This document shows, one piece after another, positions 17,301 to 25,773 of a DNA stretch of 64,000 bases. Under the pieces are notes generated by a model, which had not been told where the DNA came from, made no database searches, and was given only the letters and a program-made list of their open reading frames with translations. How positions within the stretch are numbered: the first letter of the stretch is position 1; each line of letters begins with the position of its first letter. The stretch lies in NCBI GenBank assembly GCA_963663975.2, contig CAXXRA010000015.1:124001-188000 (forward strand), given 5' to 3'. This DNA comes from JANQRX01 sp963663975. Its GTDB lineage: Bacteria > Pseudomonadota > Alphaproteobacteria > Rhizobiales > Kaistiaceae. A program made the position numbers and the translations under genes.

Positions 17301-18265
17301 CTGTGAAGCTTCAACAGGTTGTCCCGGTTCAGGCCGAGTCGGCTGATTGGTGTTTGTCGATTGAGGCTGGCATGGGGTCGATGCCAGTTGTAGCGGTGCT
17401 GCCATTTCGGCAGATCTGCTTTTCGCTGGTCTGAGTTGTGGAATTCGGTTGCGTAGGCCCATTCTCGCAACATTGTCTGGATGAAGCGTTCGGCCTTGCC
17501 GTTGGTCTGAGGCGTGTAGGGTTTGGTGCGGATATGCTTGATGGTGAGCCTTCGGCAGGCATCGCGGAAGGCCTTGGATCTGTAGCATGATCCATTGTCG
17601 GTCATGACGCGGGTGATGGTAACGCCGAGGGTGGCAAAGTAGGTTACGGCGGCTTCGAGGAAGGCCACGGCGCTTTCCTTTTTCTCGTTCGGGAAGATGT
17701 CGGCAAAGCCGATGCGGGAATGGTCGTCGATGGCGACGTGGACATACTCCCAACCGGGCGCGGTGCCGTTATGGCGCTGGTTGCTCTGGCGCCTGCGATC
17801 GCCGGTGATGCGATGGCCGACACGATTGAAGCGACCGAGCTTCTTGATGTCCATATGGATGATTTCGCCTGGCGTTTCGCGCTCATAGCGCGGGCGTGGC
17901 TGGTTGGGCTCGAGGGCGGACAACAGGCTGAGGCCACGCCGCTTGAGAATACGGCTGACGGTCGCCCGGCTGAGGCCGAGTTCCTGGGCGATGTGGTCCT
18001 GCGTGCAACGAGCCCGGCGCAAGACCTCGACCGCTTCGCCGGTGGCCCAAGGCGTTTGGCTTGGCGAGGAATGGGGCCTGGAGGACCGGTCGGCAAGCCC
18101 GGCAATGCCCTCCGCGCGGAACCGGCCCAACCACTTGGCGACGGTCTTGGCCGTTGTCTTGAAACGGCGTGCGGCCTGAGCCTTCGTCATGGCCTCATCC
18201 ATGACGGCGCGAACCATGGCCTCTCGACCTTTCGGCGTAAGATGGGCATTCTGGTGAACGTCCAT
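17297..18265 (-). CDS. IS481-family transposase
   Basis: A 322-residue DDE transposase. The N-terminal helix-turn-helix region (LTPKGREAMVRAVM ... AKTVAKWLGRF, RATVSRILKRRG) is followed by an integrase core with the catalytic acidic residues in IIHMDIKKL, VMTDNGSCY and TNGKAERFIQTM. The start at ATG 18265 has GGAGGA upstream. The reading frame leaves the element at its left end: the final serine codon spans the boundary, and the TAG stop (17297-17299) is contributed by the duplicated target TCTAGC. No frameshift was seen, so it may be active. Confidence 0.94.
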   Translation of the reverse strand: MDVHQNAHLTPKGREAMVRAVMDEAMTKAQAARRFKTTAKTVAKWLGRFRAEGIAGLADRSSRPHSSPSQTPWATGEAVEVLRRARCTQDHIAQELGLSRATVSRILKRRGLSLLSALEPNQPRPRYERETPGEIIHMDIKKLGRFNRVGHRITGDRRRQSNQRHNGTAPGWEYVHVAIDDHSRIGFADIFPNEKKESAVAFLEAAVTYFATLGVTITRVMTDNGSCYRSKAFRDACRRLTIKHIRTKPYTPQTNGKAERFIQTMLREWAYATEFHNSDQRKADLPKWQHRYNWHRPHASLNRQTPISRLGLNRDNLLKLHS

Positions 18266-18348
18266 TCGGTCCTCCGGAGAATCACTGACGTTGGCTGACA
18301 TCAGCTTCTCTCGACAGGACCGAATGGACAACGTCCTGAAAATTCACA
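17302..18348 (-). mobile_element. IS481-family insertion sequence
   Basis: A 1047-bp element, the usual size for IS481. Its ends are imperfect inverted repeats: left TGTGAAGCTTCAACAGGTTG, right (reverse complement) TGTGAATTTTCAGGACGTTG. It is flanked by a direct 6-bp duplication TCTAGC at 17296-17301 and 18349-18354. That fits the NCTAGN target and 6-bp duplication known for Bordetella IS481. The insertion falls in the CTAG that ends repeat copy C. It looks intact and recent. Confidence 0.95.
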
Positions 18349-18349
18349 T

Positions 18350-19906
18350 CTAGCCGGCGCGTTTCAGGCCGCCTTGCGCTGCCTCTTCCTGAAGCGACGG
18401 CAAGGTTTCCATCACCCGCGACCGCGGGAAGGTGGCGACGACTTTGGTGCCCTGCCGCAGCTTCGAGGTCAGCTCGAAGGCCCCATCATGGGTCGTCATC
18501 AGAGCCTGCACGATGGACAGGCCAAGTCCGGCACCGCGCTCGGCGGTATCGATGGCAATCGATCCCTGTCCAAACGACGACAGAACGATCGGAATTTCAT
18601 CCTCCGGGATGCCCGGGCCGTTGTCGGTGACGGCGAGATACTGGCCGCCATCCACCGTCCGTTGAACCTTCAACTCGATCTTGCCGCCGCTGGGGGTGAA
18701 TTTGAGCGCATTGGAAAGAAGATTGAGGACGATCTGTCGGATGGCGCGCTGGTCGCCCCACAATCGTGGCAGATCGGCATCAAAATCCTCCCGGACGGTG
18801 ATCTGCTTGGCTTTCGCCTTGAGTTGCATCAGGCGGTGGCAGTCGGCGACGACGGCTGCCAGGTCCACCGGTTCCTCGTTCAGCTCATGGCGGCCGGCTT
18901 CAATCCTCGACAGGTCGAGAATCTCGTTGATGAGGTTCAGAAGATGCCGACCGCTGTCATGAATATCGCCGACATAGTCCTTGTAGGAATCGTTGCCGAT
19001 CGGACCAAGCACCTCGTTCTTGATGATCTGGGAAAATCCGAGAATGGCGTTCAGGGGCGTTCGCAGCTCGTGACTCATGGTGGCGAGGAACCGCGATTTG
19101 GCCAGATTGGCCGCTTCGGCTCGCCGCCGCGACTCATCGGAAATCGCCTTGGCCGTGCCCAACTCGGCAATGAGCAGGTCTTTTTCGGCCCGATGTTCCA
19201 GCATCGCCAGTGTCGCCGAGTAGAGTCGCCAGGACAGCAGGATAAGGAAGACCAACGCTGAGGCAGCCAAAAGCGACAGCGACAGATGGAGGAGCCCGCC
19301 GCGGGTCATGAAGACGGCGATCAGCGTCAGCGTGACCGGGACCGTGCCGGCGATACCGGCGAGCGGGATGGCGGAGGCCAGTGACGTCGTCACCGCGACC
19401 ATGACCAGCATGACCGCGAACTGGAACAAATCCAATCCCAAGGAACTTTGCTTGAATTGCAATCCGGCAAACAATGCCGCCCACGCCAAGCCACTCATGA
19501 AGTCGGCAGCGACAAACCGGTTGCGCCAAGTTCGGAGGTTGACCGGCGCGGCCCGCAGCCCTCTGAATCGCCTGCACAGCACGATCACCAGGGCATGCAG
19601 CGTCAGGACGGCTATGGCCCAGGAAACCACAACGACCGGATCCGACCATGGACTCGAAGCACCGGCGACCAGAACGATGAGCAGGGGAACGGAATAGGTC
19701 GCGCTGATCCGGGTTTTGGCAAAGGTCAGTGCCAGCTCATAGTCGAACGCAATCGGGCCGCCCGAGCCCGCGTTGAGACGCTCGCGCTGCTCCTGAACGG
19801 TCCGCAGCACCGATCGACGACGGTCCGCCCGGCGACGATTCATCGACGTCTGCCGTTGTGTGGTCGCATGGTCGGTGGTCGTCACGGGGGTCGGTCCGGA
19901 TGGCAT
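18350..19906 (-). CDS. Membrane histidine kinase, DivJ/PdhS-like
   Basis: A 518-residue sensor kinase. About six hydrophobic helices fill residues 65-240 (for example PVVVVSWAIAVLTLHALVIV and LLHLSLSLLAASALVFLILL). A short linker leads to the H box LATMSHELRTPLNAILGFSQII, the N box LNLLSNALKFTP and the G boxes DNGPGIP and GAGLGLSI. No PAS or receiver domain is visible. Multi-helix N-termini of this kind occur in DivJ-type kinases of Alphaproteobacteria, but the assignment is only by architecture. Its stop codon TAG lies in the TCTAGC target duplication of the IS481 element and, before that insertion, in the CTAG end of repeat copy C. The C-terminus (GGLKRAG) may therefore have been trimmed. 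Start uncertain between 19906 and an ATG at 19843. Confidence 0.82.
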   Translation of the reverse strand: MPSGPTPVTTTDHATTQRQTSMNRRRADRRRSVLRTVQEQRERLNAGSGGPIAFDYELALTFAKTRISATYSVPLLIVLVAGASSPWSDPVVVVSWAIAVLTLHALVIVLCRRFRGLRAAPVNLRTWRNRFVAADFMSGLAWAALFAGLQFKQSSLGLDLFQFAVMLVMVAVTTSLASAIPLAGIAGTVPVTLTLIAVFMTRGGLLHLSLSLLAASALVFLILLSWRLYSATLAMLEHRAEKDLLIAELGTAKAISDESRRRAEAANLAKSRFLATMSHELRTPLNAILGFSQIIKNEVLGPIGNDSYKDYVGDIHDSGRHLLNLINEILDLSRIEAGRHELNEEPVDLAAVVADCHRLMQLKAKAKQITVREDFDADLPRLWGDQRAIRQIVLNLLSNALKFTPSGGKIELKVQRTVDGGQYLAVTDNGPGIPEDEIPIVLSSFGQGSIAIDTAERGAGLGLSIVQALMTTHDGAFELTSKLRQGTKVVATFPRSRVMETLPSLQEEAAQGGLKRAG

Positions 19907-19995
19907 TGAGTTTGTTGGAAAACTGGCGCCTTGGCGACGAAATCATGGAGCAAAAGGCTTAACGCGCCGATCAGCAACGTGGTTAATGAGGCACG

Positions 19996-20657
19996 ATGCC
20001 CGAACCGAAAAATCAGCGAACTCAACCGAGCGGTCATGTGAACGATCTGGATGATCTCGTGACCCGGATTCGGGCGTGCCGGATCTGTCGCGACCATCCC
20101 CGCGGACGGGCGCTCGCGCACGAGCCGCGGCCGGTGTTGCGGGTCAGCTCAAGCGCCTCGATATGCGTGGCCGGGCAAGCGCCTGGTACCCGCGTGCACG
20201 CCTCGGGCGTGCCCTTCACCGACCCTTCCGGCGATCGGTTGCGTGCCTGGATGGGCGTCGAGGAGGCCACATTCTACGATGCCGATCGTATCGCGATCGT
20301 GCCGATGGGCTTCTGCTTTCCCGGTCTGGACCGGCGGGGCAGCGACTTGCCGCCACGCGCCGAGTGCGCGCCGGCATGGCGCAAGTCCCTGTTCGACCGG
20401 ATGCCCGGTGTCGACCTGATCATCGCGGTGGGCGCCTACGCCCATAAATGGCACCTCGGCGAGCGTCGCCGCCAGACGCTGACCGAGACCGTCGCGGCAT
20501 GGCAGGACATCGTCGAGGGCGCCGAAGCGCCGCAAATCATGCTCTGCCTCATCCCTCCTGGCGAAACAATTCCTGGCTCAAACGAAATCCGTGGTTCGAA
20601 CTGGAGCTGCTGCCGGACTTGAGGCGTCGGGTGGCTCGCCGTTTGGGCCGGACTTGA
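19996..20657 (+). pseudogene. Uracil-DNA glycosylase-like gene with a frameshift
   Basis: A cytoplasmic protein of the uracil-DNA glycosylase superfamily. The N-terminal part reads RIRACRICRDHPRGRAL, then SICVAGQAPGTRVHASGVPFTDPSGDRL and VDLIIAVGAYAHKWHL. At about 20545 the frame breaks. The original frame continues to a stop near 20622 with unrelated sequence, while the family C-terminus (LPHPSWRNNSWLKRNPWFE, LLPDLRRRVARRL) resumes in the next frame up to 20657. Loss of one C in an ATGCCTCTG-like context explains it. The conserved HPSWRN block confirms that the second part belongs to this gene. Either a recent pseudogene or a consensus error. It starts at ATG 19996, divergent from the kinase. 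Confidence 0.82.
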
Positions 20658-20736
20658 CGGATTGAAATAAAATTCTATTTGGAGTACTTATTTCATTCGA
20701 AAGTAGGAAAAACTACTGAAAACATGGAGTCGGAAG

Positions 20737-21237
20737 ATGGTCGACCGTCTGGATCGCAAGATCCTCAAAATACTGCAGGAAGACGCCACGGTCCCGGTTG
20801 CCGAGATCGGCCGCCGCGTCGGGCTTTCGACGACCCCTTGCTGGCGGCGCATCCAGAAGCTTGAAGAGGATGGCGTGATCACCGGCAGGGTCGCGCTGCT
20901 CAATCCCGCCAAGGTCAACACCAGCGTGACCGCGTTCGTCGCCATCACCACCAGCCAGCACAACGAAGAATGGTTGAAACGGTTTGCCGAAGTGATCCGC
21001 GAATTGCCGGAGGTGGTAGAATTCTACCGCATGGCCGGCCAGGTCGACTACCTTCTGCGCGTGGTGGTGCCCGACATTGCCGCTTACGACAATCTGTACC
21101 AGCGGCTGATCTCGAAGATCGACATTTCGGATGTCTCGACGACCTTCGCCATGGAGCAGATCAAGTACACCACCTCGCTGCCGCTGAACTACCTCCAGAT
21201 CGACAAGGCACGGCAGCGCGCCGTCAGCGCCGCCTAG
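20737..21237 (+). CDS. Lrp/AsnC family transcriptional regulator
   Basis: A 166-residue DNA-binding regulator with the N-terminal winged helix (LDRKILKILQEDATVPVAEIGRRVGLS, recognition helix TTPCWRRIQKLEEDGVI) and a C-terminal RAM ligand-binding domain (VVEFYRMAGQVDYLLRVVVPD). Members bind amino acids and often autoregulate. The start at 20737 follows a GGAAG; a second in-phase option is not apparent. The upstream AT-rich sequence (20660-20730) contains the inverted repeat AGTAG-N6-CTACT near 20704-20719, a possible operator. A terminator overlaps its stop codon. Confidence 0.92.
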   Translation: MVDRLDRKILKILQEDATVPVAEIGRRVGLSTTPCWRRIQKLEEDGVITGRVALLNPAKVNTSVTAFVAITTSQHNEEWLKRFAEVIRELPEVVEFYRMAGQVDYLLRVVVPDIAAYDNLYQRLISKIDISDVSTTFAMEQIKYTTSLPLNYLQIDKARQRAVSAA

Positions 21238-21254
21238 CCCACGGCGCTTTTTTT
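21226..21254 (+). terminator. Rho-independent terminator shared by lrp and the AlkD-like gene
   Basis: A perfect 7-bp stem AGCGCCG / CGGCGCT with a 9-nt loop, followed by seven T. The stem begins inside the last codons of lrp, and the loop holds CTAG, in which the lrp stop (TAG, 21235-21237) and the convergent gene's stop (21234-21236) overlap. The T tract suits plus-strand termination. Confidence 0.88.
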
Positions 21255-21958
21255 GGCCTTGGCCGACCGCTGGCGGAGCCGATCGATCTGCACCGGATCG
21301 GTCAGTTCCCGGACGGCGTCGCGACCGATCCAGCGCGCAGTCCGCTCGGCGCTTGCCGCCAGCTTCTCGGCCAGCGCCAAAGCCGGGCCGTGCAAGACCA
21401 TCGAGCGCTTGCCGATCTGGCGCAGGGCCCAGTTGGCGGCCTTCTTCACGTAGTGTCTGGGGTCGCTGGCGCGGGCCTCGATCAGGCCGAGCAGGGGGAG
21501 GAACTCGCGGTCCGGCGCACCTTTGTGATGAACCGCCTTGGCGGCCAGCAGCGCAAAGCCCGCCCTGCGCACGAATTCCGGCTTCTCGTCGACCCAGGAA
21601 CGAATGGCATCGTCGACATGCTCGGTCTTGACGAACAGTTTCATGCAAGCCTGGTCGCACTCATCCCATGAGTCGAAATCGACCGCCCAGGCGTCCATTT
21701 GCGAGCGCGTGACCCTCTTGGGCTCGCCGATCAGGGTGGCGAGAAGGCGCGCTCGTGAAATCCGGTCGACCACAACGCCAGCGATAGCGGCTGATTGCGG
21801 CCAAGTCGTTTGGCGATCGGCCGCAATTGGGCCATGGACACGCCGAACGCCTTGCTCGTTTCGATACCGAAGCGCCCCATGCCGGCACGATTCTCCGCCG
21901 AACCGAGTGATTTCAGCTCGGCCACAACGGCATCGATGTTGGCATCGGCCTCGCTCAC
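21234..21958 (-). pseudogene. DNA alkylation repair (AlkD-like) gene with a frameshift
   Basis: A HEAT-repeat protein like AlkD/DUF... alkylpurine glycosylases. The N-terminal part starts at a GTG at 21958 (VSEADANIDAVVAELKSLGSAENRAGM, RFGIETSKAFGVSMAQLRPIAKRLG) and runs in one frame to about 21755. The remainder (RARLLATLIGEPKRVTRSQMDAWAVDFDSWDECDQ ... YVKKAANWALRQIGKR) lies in another frame down to 21234. Restoring one G in GAG-GCG at the junction rejoins them. The GTG overlaps the stop of the upstream dehydrogenase gene (GTGA), so translation is probably coupled. Frameshift could be real decay or sequencing error. Confidence 0.8.
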
Positions 21959-22827
21959 GGCCGCTCCAGACGGGCAATCAGGCTCGAAGTGTCCCACCGC
22001 TTCCCGCCCATCGACTGCACCTCGGCATAGAATTGATCGACCAACGCGGCCACCGGCAGCCTGGCACCATTGTTGCGCGCCTCCTGCAGACTGATGGAGA
22101 GGTCCTTGCGCATCCAGTCGACCGCAAAACCGAATTCAAACGTGCCGGCACTCATTGTTTTGTGGCGGTTGTCCATCTGCCAGGACTGGGCCGCGCCCTT
22201 GGAGATGACCTCGACGACCTCTTCCACATCGAGGCCCGCGCGCTTGGCGAAGTGGAGGCCTTCCGAGAGGCCCTGGACCAATCCGGCGATGCAGATCTGG
22301 TTGACCATCTTGGTCAATTGGCCGGCGCCGACCGGACCCATCAGGCCGACCATTTTGGCGTAGGCTTCGATCACCGGTTGGGCCCGGCGAAAGACCGCCT
22401 GGTCGCCCCCCACCATGACCGTCAGGGCGCCGTTCTCAGCCCCCGCCTGTCCGCCGGAGACCGGCGCATCGAGGAAGCCGATGTCCCTGTCGGCGGCCAG
22501 CGCGTGAAGTTCGCGCGCAACCACGGCCGATGCCGTGGTGTTGTCGACCAGCACCGAACCTGGCGCCATGCCGGCGAGCACCCCGTCGGGGCCGATCGCC
22601 ACCGAGCGAAGATCGTCGTCATTGCCGACGCAGGAAAAGACGAACTCGGCGCCATCGGCGGCCTGCCGGGGCGTCGGGGCGTGGGCCCCGCCGTGGCTCT
22701 CGACCCACCGTTCGGCTTTGGCCTGAGTGCGATTGTACACCGTGACGTCGTGACCTCCGCGCCCCGACAAATGGCCGGCCATGGGGAACCCCATCACGCC
22801 CAAACCAATGAAGGCAATTTTCGCCAT
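21955..22827 (-). CDS. Beta-hydroxyacid dehydrogenase (3-hydroxyisobutyrate dehydrogenase family)
   Basis: A 290-residue NAD(P)-dependent dehydrogenase. It shows the Rossmann start IAFIGLGVMGFPMAGHL, the substrate-binding FLDAPVSGGQAGAENGALTVMVGG, the catalytic lysine region VGAGQLTKMVNQ and the C-terminal FAVDWMRKDLSISLQEA. Family substrates include 3-hydroxyisobutyrate, tartronate semialdehyde and related acids; this member's substrate is not determined. ATG 22827 gives the conserved N-terminus. The frame extends upstream through intergenic sequence but without support. It is translationally coupled to the AlkD-like gene. Confidence 0.9.
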   Translation of the reverse strand: MAKIAFIGLGVMGFPMAGHLSGRGGHDVTVYNRTQAKAERWVESHGGAHAPTPRQAADGAEFVFSCVGNDDDLRSVAIGPDGVLAGMAPGSVLVDNTTASAVVARELHALAADRDIGFLDAPVSGGQAGAENGALTVMVGGDQAVFRRAQPVIEAYAKMVGLMGPVGAGQLTKMVNQICIAGLVQGLSEGLHFAKRAGLDVEEVVEVISKGAAQSWQMDNRHKTMSAGTFEFGFAVDWMRKDLSISLQEARNNGARLPVAALVDQFYAEVQSMGGKRWDTSSLIARLERP

Positions 22828-23010
22828 ATCCGACCTGCTCCCGTCTCTATGAAGAATCCCGCGCGGCCCTTTCCACACCCGATCTCTTCTAGCCGAGTGC
22901 GCATGGCCGCGTCTGCGCGATCGACCGCGCCGTGCCGATGGGCCGGTCGCGTCCGACGGAGCCAGCCGGCGGCCGATATTCGCGACCGCACGCCGTCGCG
23001 TTAAATATAC

Positions 23011-23039
23011 TTGACACTTAGTCTGATATTTCATACATG
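23011..23039 (+). promoter_or_regulatory. Possible sigma70-type promoter
   Basis: A perfect TTGACA (23011-23016) is followed after 17 nt by TACATG, a weak -10, within the only AT-rich stretch of the 267-bp gap before the membrane protein gene. The distance to the start codon at 23095 (about 50 nt) is sensible. The weak -10 keeps this tentative. Confidence 0.4.
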
Positions 23040-23094
23040 AAGTCCAGCAAACACGACCATGTGTAAATGCAAGCAGACACGAGGTGTCAAAAAT

Positions 23095-23544
23095 ATGTCC
23101 TATCAAGAAAAGAAGGTCGCCGTGTCCCTCATCAGCGCCCTGATCGTGTTCGCGCTCTATGCCTTCTACATGTTTGGCATGTTCCAGGAGGGGCGTTTCG
23201 ACGGCCCTGAAGCCAGCAGCCTTGTAGGCAAGAGTTCCTTTGTGCTGATCGGTGCGAGCATTGTGGTGAGCATCGTGGTGCAAATCGTCTTCGCGATCAT
23301 CCATGCAATCGCGACCAGGGAAAACGAGCGTTTTACGAGCGACGAGCGCGACAAGCTGATTGAGCTCAAAGCCATGCAAATCATTTTGATCACTTTCAGC
23401 GTCGGCTTTCTGGCATCGATGGGCGTGTTGGCTCTGGAGATGCTGCTTCCCTATATGGTTTTCCTTCTCATCATCCTTTCGATGTTTGTGGCAAACATTA
23501 TTGGGGATCTCGCAAAGCTCTTCCTTTACCGGAGGGGATTTTGA
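23095..23544 (+). CDS. Small four-helix membrane protein, function unknown
   Basis: A 149-residue protein with four predicted membrane helices (VSLISALIVFALYAFYMFGMF, SFVLIGASIVVSIVVQIVFAI, IILITFSVGFLASMGVLAL, MVFLLIILSMFVANIIG) and a charged central loop TRENERFTSDERDKLIELKA. That loop layout resembles the DUF2178-type proteins that are often encoded just before a small XRE regulator. The start MSYQEKK at 23095 is preferred over a longer Cys/Lys-rich extension beginning at 23059. The gene is noticeably more AT-rich than its neighbours. Its stop is 1 nt from the regulator's start codon. Confidence 0.75.
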   Translation: MSYQEKKVAVSLISALIVFALYAFYMFGMFQEGRFDGPEASSLVGKSSFVLIGASIVVSIVVQIVFAIIHAIATRENERFTSDERDKLIELKAMQIILITFSVGFLASMGVLALEMLLPYMVFLLIILSMFVANIIGDLAKLFLYRRGF

Positions 23545-23545
23545 G

Positions 23546-23764
23546 ATGGGCAAAGGCCGGATCAGCAACAATATCCGCAAACTGCGCTTTGAGCATGACG
23601 AAATGACCCAAAAGCAGTTGGCGGAGGAGACGGGCGTGTCCCGGCAAACAATCGTTGCCATTGAAAGGGCCAAATACTCTCCATCCCTGCAATTGGCCTT
23701 CCTGATCGCCCACGCCTTCGAACGACCGCTTCAGGACGTCTTCTCGTATGACGCCAGCGACTAA
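23546..23764 (+). CDS. XRE-type helix-turn-helix regulator
   Basis: A 72-residue single-domain Cro/CI-type DNA-binding protein: NNIRKLRFEHDEMTQKQLAEETGVSRQTIVAIERAKYSPSL, with helices 2 and 3 clear. The start ATG 23546 follows GGAGGGG near the end of the membrane protein gene, so the two are almost certainly co-translated. Such pairs are widespread; the small regulator usually controls the pair and may sense something through the membrane partner. Target sites unknown. Confidence 0.9.
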   Translation: MGKGRISNNIRKLRFEHDEMTQKQLAEETGVSRQTIVAIERAKYSPSLQLAFLIAHAFERPLQDVFSYDASD

Positions 23765-23989
23765 AACGCAGTCGAGGTTGGCGAAGGAAGCGTCCAACTC
23801 GTCACCCCAAGCCAATGAAAAACTCGGGGATGCGAAAAATCGAGTTCAGTGGATTGTGGCGAGGAAAGCGTGGTGTCTTTGGCGAGACGATATCTTGGCT
23901 CGCCATGGCCCCCTGCCGCGGTCGATCCGAGGGGAGATCGACGGCCAGGTCTGCCCGCTGGTCGCCGAGATCAAGGATCGCGTCCTGTT

Positions 23990-24499
23990 CTAGTTGAGGA
24001 GGAACAAGGCTGTGTTCAGCGCGACCGCCAAGCCGACCCAAACGAGGTAGGGCAGGTACAATATCGCCGCCGGTCAGCTGACCGCGAGTGAAGCAATGAC
24101 CGTCCAGGCGACGGCAAGGAACAGCGCCACGATCGCCGTCAGCCCCAAGCCGGTACTTTGGGCGCCGAAAAACGCCCAAACCCATACCGCGTTGAGCGCC
24201 AATTGCACGAAATACGCCGTCAGCGCCGCATTCCGCCCGACCGATCCCGGCTCGAGCCAGACCAGCCAGGCGGCCACGCCCATCACGACGTAGAGCACCG
24301 TCCACACCACGCCGAAGACCGCATCAGGTGGCATGAAGCCGGGCTTCGCCAACGCGCTGTACCAGGTCGGTGCCGCGGCGCTGATGGCGATCGACCCCAG
24401 CCAGCCGGCGACCAGTGCGGACGCCACGAACGCCGCAAGGCCGAGCAGTTTCGAGGTGCCGGCCGGTCCGACCGATCGTCGAAATCGCTCCTCAGCCAA
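23990..24499 (-). pseudogene. tspO: TspO/MBR family protein with an in-frame TGA
   Basis: An outer-membrane or inner-membrane five-helix protein of the TspO (tryptophan-rich sensory protein) family, which binds porphyrins and affects stress and pigment regulation. Family features are ISAAAPTWYSALAKPGFMPPDAVFGVVWTVLYVVMGVAAWLVW and NAALTAYFVQLALNAVWVWAFFG. A TGA at 24074-24076 interrupts the frame after ASLAVS. The same frame then resumes with the perfect family C-terminus (PAAILYLPYLVWVGLAVALN) to a TAG at 23990. A CGA-to-TGA change fits, since homologues often have Arg at this kind of position. The start is taken as a TTG at 24499; upstream options are unclear. Confidence 0.85.
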
Positions 24500-24584
24500 C
24501 GATGCGCCTCCAGCATATCGGTTGACCGGCCCTGCCGGACGACTAAGTTCCGGCCCACCCCACGCGATCAAGATTCTCGTACAG

Positions 24585-25757
<1,173 letters not shown>

Positions 25758-25773
25758 GGTCGAAAGGGTCTAG
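25758..25773 (-). repeat. Possible solo end of the CTAG-ended repeat family
   Basis: The sequence GGTCGAAAGGGTCTAG lies exactly between the convergent stops of mrp and the Bcr/CflA gene. It matches the terminal repeat GGTCGAAAGGGCTCTAG with one base missing. The exporter's stop codon TAG is part of the CTAG. It is short enough that chance is possible, but the position repeats the pattern seen with copy C. Confidence 0.5.

Noticed and set aside
23748..23993. 81-codon plus-strand frame after the XRE regulator
   Set aside because: Overlaps the regulator's end and the convergent tspO end, has no ribosome site and no recognisable domain.
24074..24076. Selenocysteine or stop-codon readthrough in tspO, tctC or oppD
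   Set aside because: Both TGA and TAG are used as normal stops elsewhere in the window, the family positions call for Arg or Gln, and no SECIS-like hairpin follows. Mutation or read error is simpler.
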